48,081 bases of DNA from Acidiphilium iwatense. Its GTDB lineage: Bacteria; Pseudomonadota; Alphaproteobacteria; Acetobacterales; Acetobacteraceae. Within the stretch, counting starts at the first letter, position 1; each line of letters starts with the position of its first letter. Positions 8,475 through 15,809 of this stretch are shown here, piece after piece. The notes beneath the pieces are model-generated. The model saw nothing but the letters and a program-made list of their open reading frames with translations. It was not told the DNA's origin and did no database searches. The translations under genes were made by a program, and so were the position numbers. The stretch lies in contig NZ_JAKGBZ010000027.1 in assembly GCF_021556475.1 (NCBI RefSeq), positions 1-48,081 on the forward strand. Direction: 5' to 3'.

Positions 8475-9029
8475 GTGACGGGGTTCAGAATTCTCGGTAT
8501 CTGCGGCAGCCTGCGCCGTGGGTCGTTCAATCTGGCGGCGCTGCGCGCGGCGGTTGATCTGGCGCCCGAGGGGATTTCGCTCGAGATCGCCTTGATCGGC
8601 GAGATTCCGCTGTTCAACGACGATGTCCGCGCCGTCGGCATTCCGGCGCCGGTCATCGAACTGGCGGGGCGGATCGTGGCGGCGGATGCGGTGCTGATCG
8701 CCACGCCGGAGTATAATTATTCGATCCCCGGCGTGCTGAAAAACGCGATCGACTGGGTGTCGCGCTGCGATCCGCAGCCGTTTCGCGACAAGGCGGTGGC
8801 GATCATGGGCGCGAGCCCCGGCGCGATCGGCACGGCGCGCGCCCAATACGATCTGCGCAAGGTGTTCGTGTTTCTGGATGCTCATGTGATGAACAAGCCG
8901 GAGATCATGATCAGCGCGGCGGGGCAGCGTTTCGACGGCGCAGGGGTGCTGACCGACGCGGCGACGCGCCAGCTCATCGGCCAGCAGCTCGCGGGGCTGC
9001 GGGATTGGGCGATGCGGTTGCGTAGCTGA
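8475..9029 (+). CDS. NADPH-dependent FMN reductase
   Basis: This 184-residue flavodoxin-fold enzyme belongs to the NAD(P)H:quinone/chromate/azo-reductase group. The FMN phosphate loop GSLRRGSFN is near residues 11-19, and PEYNYSIPGVLKNAIDWVS near 76-94 is the family signature. Such enzymes transfer hydride from NAD(P)H via FMN to quinones or other acceptors in the cytosol. A GTG start lies 4 nt after the YidB stop, so the two genes probably share a transcript. The physiological acceptor cannot be read from sequence. Confidence 0.9.
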   Translation: MTGFRILGICGSLRRGSFNLAALRAAVDLAPEGISLEIALIGEIPLFNDDVRAVGIPAPVIELAGRIVAADAVLIATPEYNYSIPGVLKNAIDWVSRCDPQPFRDKAVAIMGASPGAIGTARAQYDLRKVFVFLDAHVMNKPEIMISAAGQRFDGAGVLTDAATRQLIGQQLAGLRDWAMRLRS

Positions 9030-9032
9030 TCC

Positions 9033-9069
9033 AAAAAGATCGCCCGAACCGGGCTTCGGTTCGGGCGAT
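9033..9069 (-). terminator. Intrinsic terminator inside the ArfA-like frame
   Basis: A perfect 12-bp stem (9039-9050 with 9058-9069) with a 7-nt loop is followed on the minus strand by CTTTTT. It spans codons 47-57 of the ArfA-like frame. Being 9 nt past the FMN reductase stop codon, it can also serve as that gene's 3' hairpin on the plus strand, where the exit tract is weaker. Confidence 0.85.
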
Positions 9070-9209
9070 TTCAGCGGCAGTTTATGTTTGGCGCGGCGAT
9101 CCCAGCGATCCGCCTTTCGCGCGCGTTCGGCACGAGATTTCGTGTGCCTGGCGCGATAGAGCGGATTGGTCAGGAGGTCGCGCGCCATGGGATTGCGTTT
9201 GCGCGCCAT
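9033..9209 (-). CDS. arfA: ArfA-like ribosome-rescue factor, gene without a stop codon
   Basis: ArfA recruits RF2 to ribosomes stalled at the end of mRNAs lacking a stop codon. From the ATG at 9209 the frame gives about 59 residues, starting MARKRNPMARDLLTNPLYRA and then strongly basic. The NP-x5-LL-x-NPLYRAR block aligns with the E. coli ArfA block N-A-I-E-A-LL-HDPLFRQR. An AAGGAG ribosome-binding site lies 6-7 nt before the ATG. No stop codon occurs before the hairpin and T5 tract at 9069-9033, and the frame then runs on into the opposite-strand FMN reductase. E. coli arfA is known to be truncated the same way by a hairpin inside its coding region. The name rests on a short motif and on this architecture, and I know the family mainly from gamma- and betaproteobacteria. 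Confidence 0.65.
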
Positions 9210-9239
9210 GGCGGTCTCCTTTCGCGAGAGACCGCCATG
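9207..9239 (-). promoter_or_regulatory. Hairpin sequestering the ArfA-like start codon
   Basis: CATGGCGGTCTC (9207-9218) and GAGACCGCCATG (9228-9239) form a perfect 12-bp inverted repeat with a 9-nt loop. In the minus-strand mRNA the 3' arm contains the start codon and most of the GGAG ribosome-binding site, so folding would hide both. It could also be a DNA palindrome bound by a protein. Confidence 0.6.
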
Positions 9240-9241
9240 AT

Positions 9242-9531
9242 ATCATAAATCGATGCGAAAGCGGAGCCCTTCGGCGCCGCCATGGGAGTCGGGCTTGCGG
9301 AACCGCTCCACCAGCACGCCGCCATTGTTCAAAATGACGCGCTGCGAGGCAATGTTATCGGGATCGGTGCTAATTTCGACGAAATGGAGGCCCTGCGCGG
9401 CGGCTTCGGGTAACATGAGAGCGACGGCGCGCGTCGCCCAGGGCGGTGCTGGTCGAATAGCCAGCTTCCAGCGCCGCGCGGAATTCCGCCAGATCGGCGA
9501 GAGCGGGCTTGCGGAGGGAGCAGACAGTCAT
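9242..9531 (-). pseudogene. GNAT N-acetyltransferase remnant with internal deletion
   Basis: The first 30 or so codons (TVCSLRKPALADLAEFRAAL) match the N-terminus of a GNAT acetyltransferase. The last 60 or so codons, in another frame, read ALMLPEAAAQGLHFVEIST, DPDNIASQRVILNNGGVLVE and end GLRFRIDL, which is the acetyl-CoA-binding C-terminal half. The middle of the domain, roughly 80-90 codons, is missing, and the join near 9430 shifts the frame. The start codon overlaps the nicotinate phosphoribosyltransferase stop (ATGA), so the intact ancestor was translationally coupled to it. Confidence 0.8.
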
Positions 9532-10682
9532 CCCCGGTCGCGGAGCAAAAATTCGCGGCCGATCTTGACCCGCGGTTCGCCGTCATAGGCGACGATATCG
9601 GCGGTGGCGTAGGTTTCGGGCCAGTTTTCCGGGATGAAGCTGCCGGTGCCCACCACGTCGATCGGGGCGTGGGCGTCGGCCATCACGCTGCATTTTTCCA
9701 CGCCGAATCCGGACGATACGACGATGCGCACCCGGATGAAGCCGGTCTCGTCCAGCGCCTCGCGCAGTTTCCAGATGGCGGCGGCGGAAACCCCGGTGCC
9801 GATCAGGTAGCGCAGCTCGCTCTGGCTGCGATAGCGGCGGATCGCGCCAGGGGCGTGGCGCTCCAGCACCGCGTAGCTCTCCTGCGGGTCGAGCCCTTCC
9901 ATGAATCGCCCGCCATGGGTGTCGAGCCGGACCGCCAGACGCCCGGCTTCGGCGAGATCGGGGAAGCGGTGGCAGACGGCGAGCGCGTCGGTGACTTCAC
10001 GGCCGAAAAAATCGGTCAGCACGGTGATGTCGTCGTCCGGGAAGGTTTCGCGGAACATCTCGGCGGCGCGCACCGTCGATCCCGCGTAACCGATCAAACC
10101 ATGTGGCATGGTGCCGTAACCGTGCGGCGCGCCGAAATAATGCGCGGTCGAGTCGTTGGCGTTGCCGATGAAGCCGCGCGCGCCCTCGGCCTGCGCCGCG
10201 CGCGAGCCGACCGAGGCGGCATAGGCCATCATTTCCTGCATTTCGGCACCCGCGCAGTGCCGCGCCTCCATCGCGAGGAAGCCAGCCTTCGGCAAAGCGG
10301 CGCACATCTGATAGGCGTTGTGCGCGGCGACGCAGGGGGGGCCGAGCTTCTGGAGCAGGATGGTTTCGAGATCGACCAGGAGCAGAAAACTGCCGGTGAT
10401 ATAGGCGATCGGCTCGCCGGCGCCGACCCAGGAGCCTTCCGGGTTCGGCAGCTCGATATCCACCGTCTCGCCGCGCGCGGCGGCGACTTCGCGCAGCCAG
10501 CGCAGCATCAGCGACGGCGCGGATACCACCGGGCGGCGCAGGAACAGCGCATAGGTGACGCGGCTGTCGCCGAAGCGGGCGACGATCGACTTGGTGCGGT
10601 TGAAATAGGCGTCGGTCCGCGCGGCGATGCCAGCATCGAGATCGGAGGCGCGCTCGGCGAGACGCCGCCGCTGGAGGGACAT
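9528..10682 (-). CDS. pncB: Nicotinate phosphoribosyltransferase family protein
   Basis: The enzyme converts nicotinate and PRPP to nicotinate mononucleotide in NAD salvage (Preiss-Handler pathway). The 384-residue protein has the N-terminal TDAYFNRTKSI segment, GNANDSTAHYFGAPHGYGTM and GYAGSTVRAAEMF around the active site, VRLDTHGGRF, and VVSSGFGVEKC with the PRPP-binding VVGTGSFIP end. I chose the ATG at 10682 with an upstream GAGGCAG. It starts 13 nt after the class II DAHP synthase stop. Together with nadE it suggests active pyridine salvage here. Confidence 0.9.
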   Translation of the reverse strand: MSLQRRRLAERASDLDAGIAARTDAYFNRTKSIVARFGDSRVTYALFLRRPVVSAPSLMLRWLREVAAARGETVDIELPNPEGSWVGAGEPIAYITGSFLLLVDLETILLQKLGPPCVAAHNAYQMCAALPKAGFLAMEARHCAGAEMQEMMAYAASVGSRAAQAEGARGFIGNANDSTAHYFGAPHGYGTMPHGLIGYAGSTVRAAEMFRETFPDDDITVLTDFFGREVTDALAVCHRFPDLAEAGRLAVRLDTHGGRFMEGLDPQESYAVLERHAPGAIRRYRSQSELRYLIGTGVSAAAIWKLREALDETGFIRVRIVVSSGFGVEKCSVMADAHAPIDVVGTGSFIPENWPETYATADIVAYDGEPRVKIGREFLLRDRG

Positions 10683-10695
10683 GGCGCTGCCTCGC

Positions 10696-12102
10696 TTACT
10701 GTGCCGCAATATCGGTGCGGTTGGGCGCGCGGCGGGATTTCAGCTCCGCCGCGATCAGGAAAGCGAGTTCGAGCGATTGCTCCGCGTTCAGGCGCGGATC
10801 GCAGAAGGTTTCGTAGCGCGCGCCGAGATCGGCTTCGGAAAGCTGCCGCGCGCCGCCGATGCACTCGGTCACGTCCTGGCCGGTCATCTCGACATGGACG
10901 CCGCCGGGGGCGGTCGCTTCGGCCTCGCTGATATCGAAGAAGCAGCGCACCTCGGACAGGATCGCGTCGAACCGCCTGGTCTTGACCCGGCCCGCGGTGG
11001 TGATCGTGTTGCCGTGCATCGGGTCGCACACCCAGGCGATGCGGCGGCCCTCGCGCCTGGTCGCGCGCAGCAGTTTCGGCAGTTTGGCGGCGACGTGTTC
11101 GGCCCCCATGCGGGCAATGAGGGTCAGGCGGCCCGGTTCGTTGGCCGGATCGAGCCGCTCGATCAGGCGCAGCATGTCGTCTTCCTCCATGCTGGGGCCG
11201 ACTTTCATGCCGATCGGGTTTTTCACGCCGCGCATGAATTCGACATGCGCGCCGTCGAGCTGGCGGGTGCGGTCGCCGATCCAGAGGAAATGCGCCGAAC
11301 AGGCGTAGTGATCGCCGCTGGTGGAATCGACGCGGGTGAGCGCCTGTTCATAGGGAAGCAGAAGCGCTTCATGGCTGGTGTAGAATTCGGTTTCGTGGAT
11401 TTGCGGGGTCGATTGGCTGGTCATGCCGCAGGCGGCCATGAATTGCAGGGTTTCGTCGATCCGCGCCGACAGGTCGTGATAGCGCTCGGCCAGCGGCGAG
11501 CGGCGCACGAAATCGAGGTTCCAGCGATGCACCTCGTGCAGGTCGGCATAGCCGCCGGAGGCGAAGGCGCGCAGCAGGTTGAGCGTGCCGGCGGACTGGA
11601 AATAGCCGAATTCCATGCGCGCGGGGTCGGGGATGCGGGATTCGGCGGAAAATTCCGGGCCGTTGACGATGTCGCCGCGATAGGAGGGCAGGGTGACGCC
11701 GCCGATGGTTTCGGTATCCGAACTGCGCGGCTTGGCGAACTGGCCGGCCATTCTGCCAAGCTTTACCACAGGTAAAGCGCCGCCAAATGTGAGGACCACC
11801 GCCATTTGCAGCAGGACGCGGAACGTATCGCGGATGATGTTCGCGGTGAAATCGCCGAAGCTTTCCGCGCAATCGCCGCCATGCAGAACGAAGGCGCGGC
11901 CTTCGGCGGCCAGGGCCAACGACGCTTTCAGCCGCCGCGCCTCGCCGGCGAAAACCAGAGGCGGGAAGCGGTGCAGCCGCGCTTCCATCGCCGCGAGCCT
12001 GTCCGCGTCGGGATAGGCCGGCACCTGACGGATCGGCCGCGAACGCCAGGAATCGGGCGTCCAGCTTGCGGTGTCGCGGTCGGGCAGGGCGGTTGTCGTC
12101 AT
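10696..12102 (-). CDS. aroG: Class II 3-deoxy-7-phosphoheptulonate synthase
   Basis: This enzyme condenses phosphoenolpyruvate with erythrose 4-phosphate, the first step of the shikimate pathway. The 468-residue length and sequence are those of the plant/mycobacterial class II family: HGGDCAESF around metal-binding Cys78, [41 protein letters not shown] and [15 protein letters not shown]. The starting [10 protein letters not shown] with an AAGGAG ribosome-binding site is convincing. It is the first gene of a short unit with pncB and the GNAT remnant. The symbol follows mycobacterial usage. Confidence 0.95.
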   Translation of the reverse strand: MTTTALPDRDTASWTPDSWRSRPIRQVPAYPDADRLAAMEARLHRFPPLVFAGEARRLKASLALAAEGRAFVLHGGDCAESFGDFTANIIRDTFRVLLQMAVVLTFGGALPVVKLGRMAGQFAKPRSSDTETIGGVTLPSYRGDIVNGPEFSAESRIPDPARMEFGYFQSAGTLNLLRAFASGGYADLHEVHRWNLDFVRRSPLAERYHDLSARIDETLQFMAACGMTSQSTPQIHETEFYTSHEALLLPYEQALTRVDSTSGDHYACSAHFLWIGDRTRQLDGAHVEFMRGVKNPIGMKVGPSMEEDDMLRLIERLDPANEPGRLTLIARMGAEHVAAKLPKLLRATRREGRRIAWVCDPMHGNTITTAGRVKTRRFDAILSEVRCFFDISEAEATAPGGVHVEMTGQDVTECIGGARQLSEADLGARYETFCDPRLNAEQSLELAFLIAAELKSRRAPNRTDIAAQ

Positions 12103-12150
12103 GCAAAGCTCCTTGAAGGGCCCGCTATACCCCCGAATCAGGGTGTCGCG

Positions 12151-13524
12151 CTACTCCGCCGCTTTCGCATCGGCTGCGCCGATCCGGCGGGTCTCGCCGC
12201 GCAAGGTGACGAATTCCTCCGCCGCGGTGGGGTGGATGCCGATGGTGCGGTCGAAATCCGCCTTGGTCGCGCCGGCGGTGATCGCCACCGCGAGCCCCTG
12301 GATGATTTCCGGCGCGTCCTCGCCCAGCATATGGGCGCCGATCACCCGGTCGCTCGCGCCGTCGACCACTAGCTTCATCATGCTCCTGCGCGGCCGCCCA
12401 GTCAGCGCGTGGCGCATCGGGGTGAAACGGGTGAGGAATATTCTGGCGCCCCTCGGCGCTTCGTCCTCAGTGATCCCCACGGTGGCGAGAGGCGGGATCG
12501 AGAACACCGCGCTGGGCACGTTTTTCAGGGATACGCCGCGCGATTTGCCGCCGAACAGCGAGTCGGCAAGGGTATGGCCCTCGGCGGTCGCGACCGGGGT
12601 GAGGTTCAGCCGGTCGGTCACGTCGCCGATCGCGAAAATATGCGGGCTGCTGGTGCAAAAACCCTCGTCGATCGGGATCGCGCCGCTGGGGGCGACCTCG
12701 ACCCCGGCGTGCTCCAGCCCGAGCCCGGCAGTATTGGGTTTGCGGCCGGTGGCGAGGAACACGCAATCCCCCTCGATCGCGTCGCCATGGGATGTGACAA
12801 GCCGCTTCGCCGCGTCATGCGCGTCGATATGCAAAGGCGAATGGCCGGGGTGGAGATGCACGCCGCTGGCTTCGAGCGCCTCGGCCACGGCGGCGCGCAA
12901 ATCCGCATCGAAACCGCGCAGCGGCAGCGGCTGGCGATAGACGAGATCGACGTGCGCGCCCATGCCGGCGAAAATTCCGGCGAACTCGACCGCGATATAG
13001 CCGCCGCCGATCAGCACCACGCGCTCCGGGCGTTCGGGCAGGTGGAATGCGTCGTCGGAGACGATGGCGAGGTCCGCACCCGGAATATCCGGGCGGATCG
13101 GGTGGCCGCCGGTCGCGATGGCGATGCGTTCGGCGGTTTTTGTCTCCTCCCCGACCATGATCGTATGGGAGTCGAGGAAGCGGGCGCGCGCATTGAAGAT
13201 TTGCGCTCCCGCGCGGTCGAGCAGCCCGGTATAGACGCCGTTGAGCCGCTCGATCTCGCGATCCTTGGCGGCGATGAAGCGCGGCCAGTCATGGGCGCCG
13301 CGTATGATGTTCCAGCCGAAGCCCGCCGCGTATTCGGCGGCGAAGCCGTATTCGGCGGCCATCACCATGAGTTTCTTCGGCACGCAGCCAACATTGACGC
13401 AGGTGCCGCCCCAGAACCGTTCCTCGGCGATACCGACGCGCGCGCCATGCCCCGCCGCGATGCGCGCCAGCCGGACCCCGGCCGAGCCGCCGCCGATGAC
13501 GAACAGGTCGAAATCATAACTCAT
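12151..13524 (-). CDS. gor: Glutathione-disulfide reductase
   Basis: Gor uses NADPH to reduce glutathione disulfide and keep the cytosolic thiol pool reduced. The 457-residue protein has the FAD Rossmann motif GGGSAGVRLARIAA at 11-24, the redox pair Cys42/Cys47 in GGTCVNVGCVPKK, the second Rossmann GGGYIAVEFAGIFAGMG, and the C-terminal IHPTAAEEFVTL with the catalytic His-Glu pair of the partner subunit. It appears monocistronic: 48 nt separate it from the DAHP synthase gene and 325 nt from the glycan cassette. Confidence 0.94.
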   Translation of the reverse strand: MSYDFDLFVIGGGSAGVRLARIAAGHGARVGIAEERFWGGTCVNVGCVPKKLMVMAAEYGFAAEYAAGFGWNIIRGAHDWPRFIAAKDREIERLNGVYTGLLDRAGAQIFNARARFLDSHTIMVGEETKTAERIAIATGGHPIRPDIPGADLAIVSDDAFHLPERPERVVLIGGGYIAVEFAGIFAGMGAHVDLVYRQPLPLRGFDADLRAAVAEALEASGVHLHPGHSPLHIDAHDAAKRLVTSHGDAIEGDCVFLATGRKPNTAGLGLEHAGVEVAPSGAIPIDEGFCTSSPHIFAIGDVTDRLNLTPVATAEGHTLADSLFGGKSRGVSLKNVPSAVFSIPPLATVGITEDEAPRGARIFLTRFTPMRHALTGRPRRSMMKLVVDGASDRVIGAHMLGEDAPEIIQGLAVAITAGATKADFDRTIGIHPTAAEEFVTLRGETRRIGAADAKAAE

Positions 13525-13849
13525 GCGATCATTCCTTTTCCGACCCTGGTATAGCGGATTCCGGGCGGTGCGGAATGGCGGGAGGCGAAACCGTGAACGA
13601 TGTCATTTATTGCGCGATTACGATCAAACCGGACGGGTTCGTGGTCAAAACATTCCACAAAAACCGCATAAATTTATCTCTATTTTAAGACTTGATTTAA
13701 TTGATTTTGAGAATTAAGCGCTCCGGCGATCCTTGAGTGGCTGGTTTGCGATCATATCCCGACGAATCCGGCTGGCAGCGCGTCCGGGTCGCGGGCTTGT
13801 TTCGTTCGAACCGTCCACGTGACTCGGAACACTGAAAGCGCCTGGACAA
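13525..13849. other. AT-rich divergent promoter region
   Basis: This 325-base gap lies between the divergent gor and DegT genes. Positions 13600-13720 are markedly AT-rich (runs such as AAATTTATCTCTATTTTAAG), unlike the flanking coding DNA, and probably hold promoters for the glycan cassette. No specific promoter hexamers or operators can be assigned with confidence. Confidence 0.55.
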
Positions 13850-15064
13850 ATGCAGATATCGACTCTGAGGAGCCTTTCGTCGCTGAAAAGCGCGAAGGAA
13901 GACACGAGGCGCATGTCCGTCGGGCGCGTGCCGGTCTATCGCGCGAAGCTTCCCGCGGCGGCGCAGATTCTGCCTTATCTGGAAATCATCGACGGCAGCC
14001 GGAACTATACGAATTACGGCGAACTGGTATTTTTGCTGGAACAGCGGCTGCGCGCGATCATCGCGGCGCCGGATTGCGACGTGATCGCTGCCGCTTCCGG
14101 CACGGCGGCGCTTCAGGCGGCGATTCTCGCAACCGCCGGGCGTGCGACAAAAGACCGGCCCTATGCGCTGATCCCGAGCTATACCTTCGTCGCGACCGCG
14201 ATGGCGGCGGAAGCGTGCGGCTACGTTCCGGTTTTCGCCGATATCGACGCTGAAAGCTGGGCGGTGCAGGCGGCAGCGCTGCTCGATCATCCCGCCCTGG
14301 CGAAATGCGGCGTTGTCGTACCGGTGGCTCCCTACGGGCGGGCGCATTCGCAGGAGGAGTGGGTCCGGTTCGCGCGCCGATCCGGCGTGACGGTGGCGAT
14401 CGACGCCGCGGCGTCGTTCGAGGCGCTGCTTGCCGATCCCGCCGGGCTGACCGGCGAGATTCCGGTCGCCGTCAGCTTCCATGCCACCAAATCCTTCAGC
14501 ACTGGCGAGGGTGGCGCCGTGATCTGGTCCGACAAGGATGGACTGGCCAGGGTCGCTCAGGCGCTCAATTTCGGCTTTTTGCGCAGCCGGCAAAGCCGTT
14601 CGGCCGGGTTCAACGGCAAAATGAGCGAATATCATGCGGCGGTCGGGCTTGCCTGCCTCGACCAATGGAAGGCGACGGCGGAGTCCGTCCAAAATGCCGT
14701 TCATGCGTACCGGCGCGTCGCGGCGCGGGCCGGGCTGGAGGACCGGATCCTGACCGCGCCGTTCGTTGCCTCGAATTATGCCTTGTTCAAGGTGGAAACC
14801 CAGGCGGAGGCCGATCAGGTAACGGCCTCGCTGGGTCGGGCCGGAATCGAGCATCGCTTCTGGTACGGCCGGGGCGTTCATGCCGAACCCTATTTCGCGC
14901 GGCGGAAGCGTTGCCTGCTGCCGGGGACAGCGAGGATCGCGTCGCGTCTGATCGGGATTCCCATGTATCCCGACATCGAACCCGAGACGATCAGCCGCAT
15001 CGTCGGCGTTCTCGCCGGGATAATCGGGCGGCAGCCGGTGCCGAATCATCAATATGCGGCCTGA
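13850..15064 (+). CDS. DegT/DnrJ/EryC1 sugar aminotransferase
   Basis: This PLP enzyme family transfers an amino group from glutamate to keto-sugar nucleotides. The 404-residue protein has the SGTAALQAAI cofactor pocket near 83, VAIDAAASFEA (Asp185 contacts the PLP nitrogen) and the Schiff-base Lys214 in SFHATKSFSTGEGG. The usual fold of about 375 residues would begin near VPVYRAKLP at 27-35, so an ATG at 13913 is an alternative start. A 1-nt gap to a NeuD-like acetyltransferase and a following glycosyltransferase imply synthesis and transfer of an N-acylated amino sugar. The exact sugar is unknown. Confidence 0.9.
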   Translation: MQISTLRSLSSLKSAKEDTRRMSVGRVPVYRAKLPAAAQILPYLEIIDGSRNYTNYGELVFLLEQRLRAIIAAPDCDVIAAASGTAALQAAILATAGRATKDRPYALIPSYTFVATAMAAEACGYVPVFADIDAESWAVQAAALLDHPALAKCGVVVPVAPYGRAHSQEEWVRFARRSGVTVAIDAAASFEALLADPAGLTGEIPVAVSFHATKSFSTGEGGAVIWSDKDGLARVAQALNFGFLRSRQSRSAGFNGKMSEYHAAVGLACLDQWKATAESVQNAVHAYRRVAARAGLEDRILTAPFVASNYALFKVETQAEADQVTASLGRAGIEHRFWYGRGVHAEPYFARRKRCLLPGTARIASRLIGIPMYPDIEPETISRIVGVLAGIIGRQPVPNHQYAA

Positions 15065-15065
15065 T

Positions 15066-15809
15066 ATGACGAACAAGATCATTCTCTACGGCTCGACCGG
15101 ACACGCGCTTGCCGTGCGCGAACAGATCAACCGGGTTTTCGCGCATCGCGGGCACGATATCGTCGCGTATATCGATGATTATCGCGCGACCGAAAATGCC
15201 CGTGTCGATGGTGTTCCGGTGATCGGTTTCGAGCAATGGCGCGACGAATTCCGCGACATTCCGGTTATCATCACGGTCGGAGATCCGCGCTCGCGCCGGA
15301 AGCTCGCGGCAAAAATCGAGGCGGCGGGCGGCATTTTCGCATCGATGGTCGGCGACTGGCCATCGATCGCGGGTGATTTCCGGCACGGCGAGGGCTGTTT
15401 CACCGGCGGCCCGAATTATATCGGGCCGAATGTCAGAATTGGGCAGCATGTCCAGGTGCAGCCGATGGCGGCGCTGGGGCACGATTCCAAAGTGGGCGAT
15501 TTTACCACCATCTGTTCCTCCAATATCGCCGGCTGGGTGATCATCGAGGAAGAGGTTTTCATCGGCATCGGCGTTGCCATCGTCCACGGAACCGAGGCGC
15601 GGCCGATCCGAATCGGGCGCGGCGCCTATGTATGCGCGGGCGCGGTGGTCACGAAATCGGTTCCGCCCGGCACGAAGGTTGCAGGAAATCCCGCGCGGGA
15701 CGTCAGCCTCGCGGCGTTGCGCAAACGCCGATGGATCGCTTCGCCATCGGCTCGCGATGACGTTCGTGCACAGGGTTCCGTCAATGGAATTCGGCAGATA
15801 AAAGAATGA
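15066..15809 (+). CDS. NeuD/PglD-like sugar acetyltransferase
   Basis: The 247-residue protein has an N-terminal Rossmann-like domain (IILYGSTGHALAV at 4-16; VIITVGDPRSRRKLA) and a left-handed beta-helix of hexapeptide repeats (about 95-210) ending VAGNPAR, typical of acetyltransferases acting on amino sugars. GHDSKVGDF contains the likely catalytic histidine. The last 25-30 residues (RRWIASPSARDD...) are encoded by a copy of the dispersed repeat and are not part of the normal fold. The ATG at 15066 gives the standard MTNKIILYGS start. It overlaps the next gene by ATGA. Confidence 0.88.
   Translation: MTNKIILYGSTGHALAVREQINRVFAHRGHDIVAYIDDYRATENARVDGVPVIGFEQWRDEFRDIPVIITVGDPRSRRKLAAKIEAAGGIFASMVGDWPSIAGDFRHGEGCFTGGPNYIGPNVRIGQHVQVQPMAALGHDSKVGDFTTICSSNIAGWVIIEEEVFIGIGVAIVHGTEARPIRIGRGAYVCAGAVVTKSVPPGTKVAGNPARDVSLAALRKRRWIASPSARDDVRAQGSVNGIRQIKE
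15730..15762. repeat. Dispersed palindromic repeat, copy 5, inside a gene
   Basis: GATGGATCGCTTCGCC to GGCTCGCGATGACG matches the intergenic copies but lies in frame near the 3' end of the acetyltransferase gene, encoding WIASPSARDD. The reading frame stays open for 15 more codons. Confidence 0.7.

Noticed and set aside
8400-9032. Continuation of the ArfA-like frame beyond the hairpin
   Set aside because: It is antisense to the FMN reductase and lies past a strong terminator, so it is unlikely to be transcribed or to encode protein.
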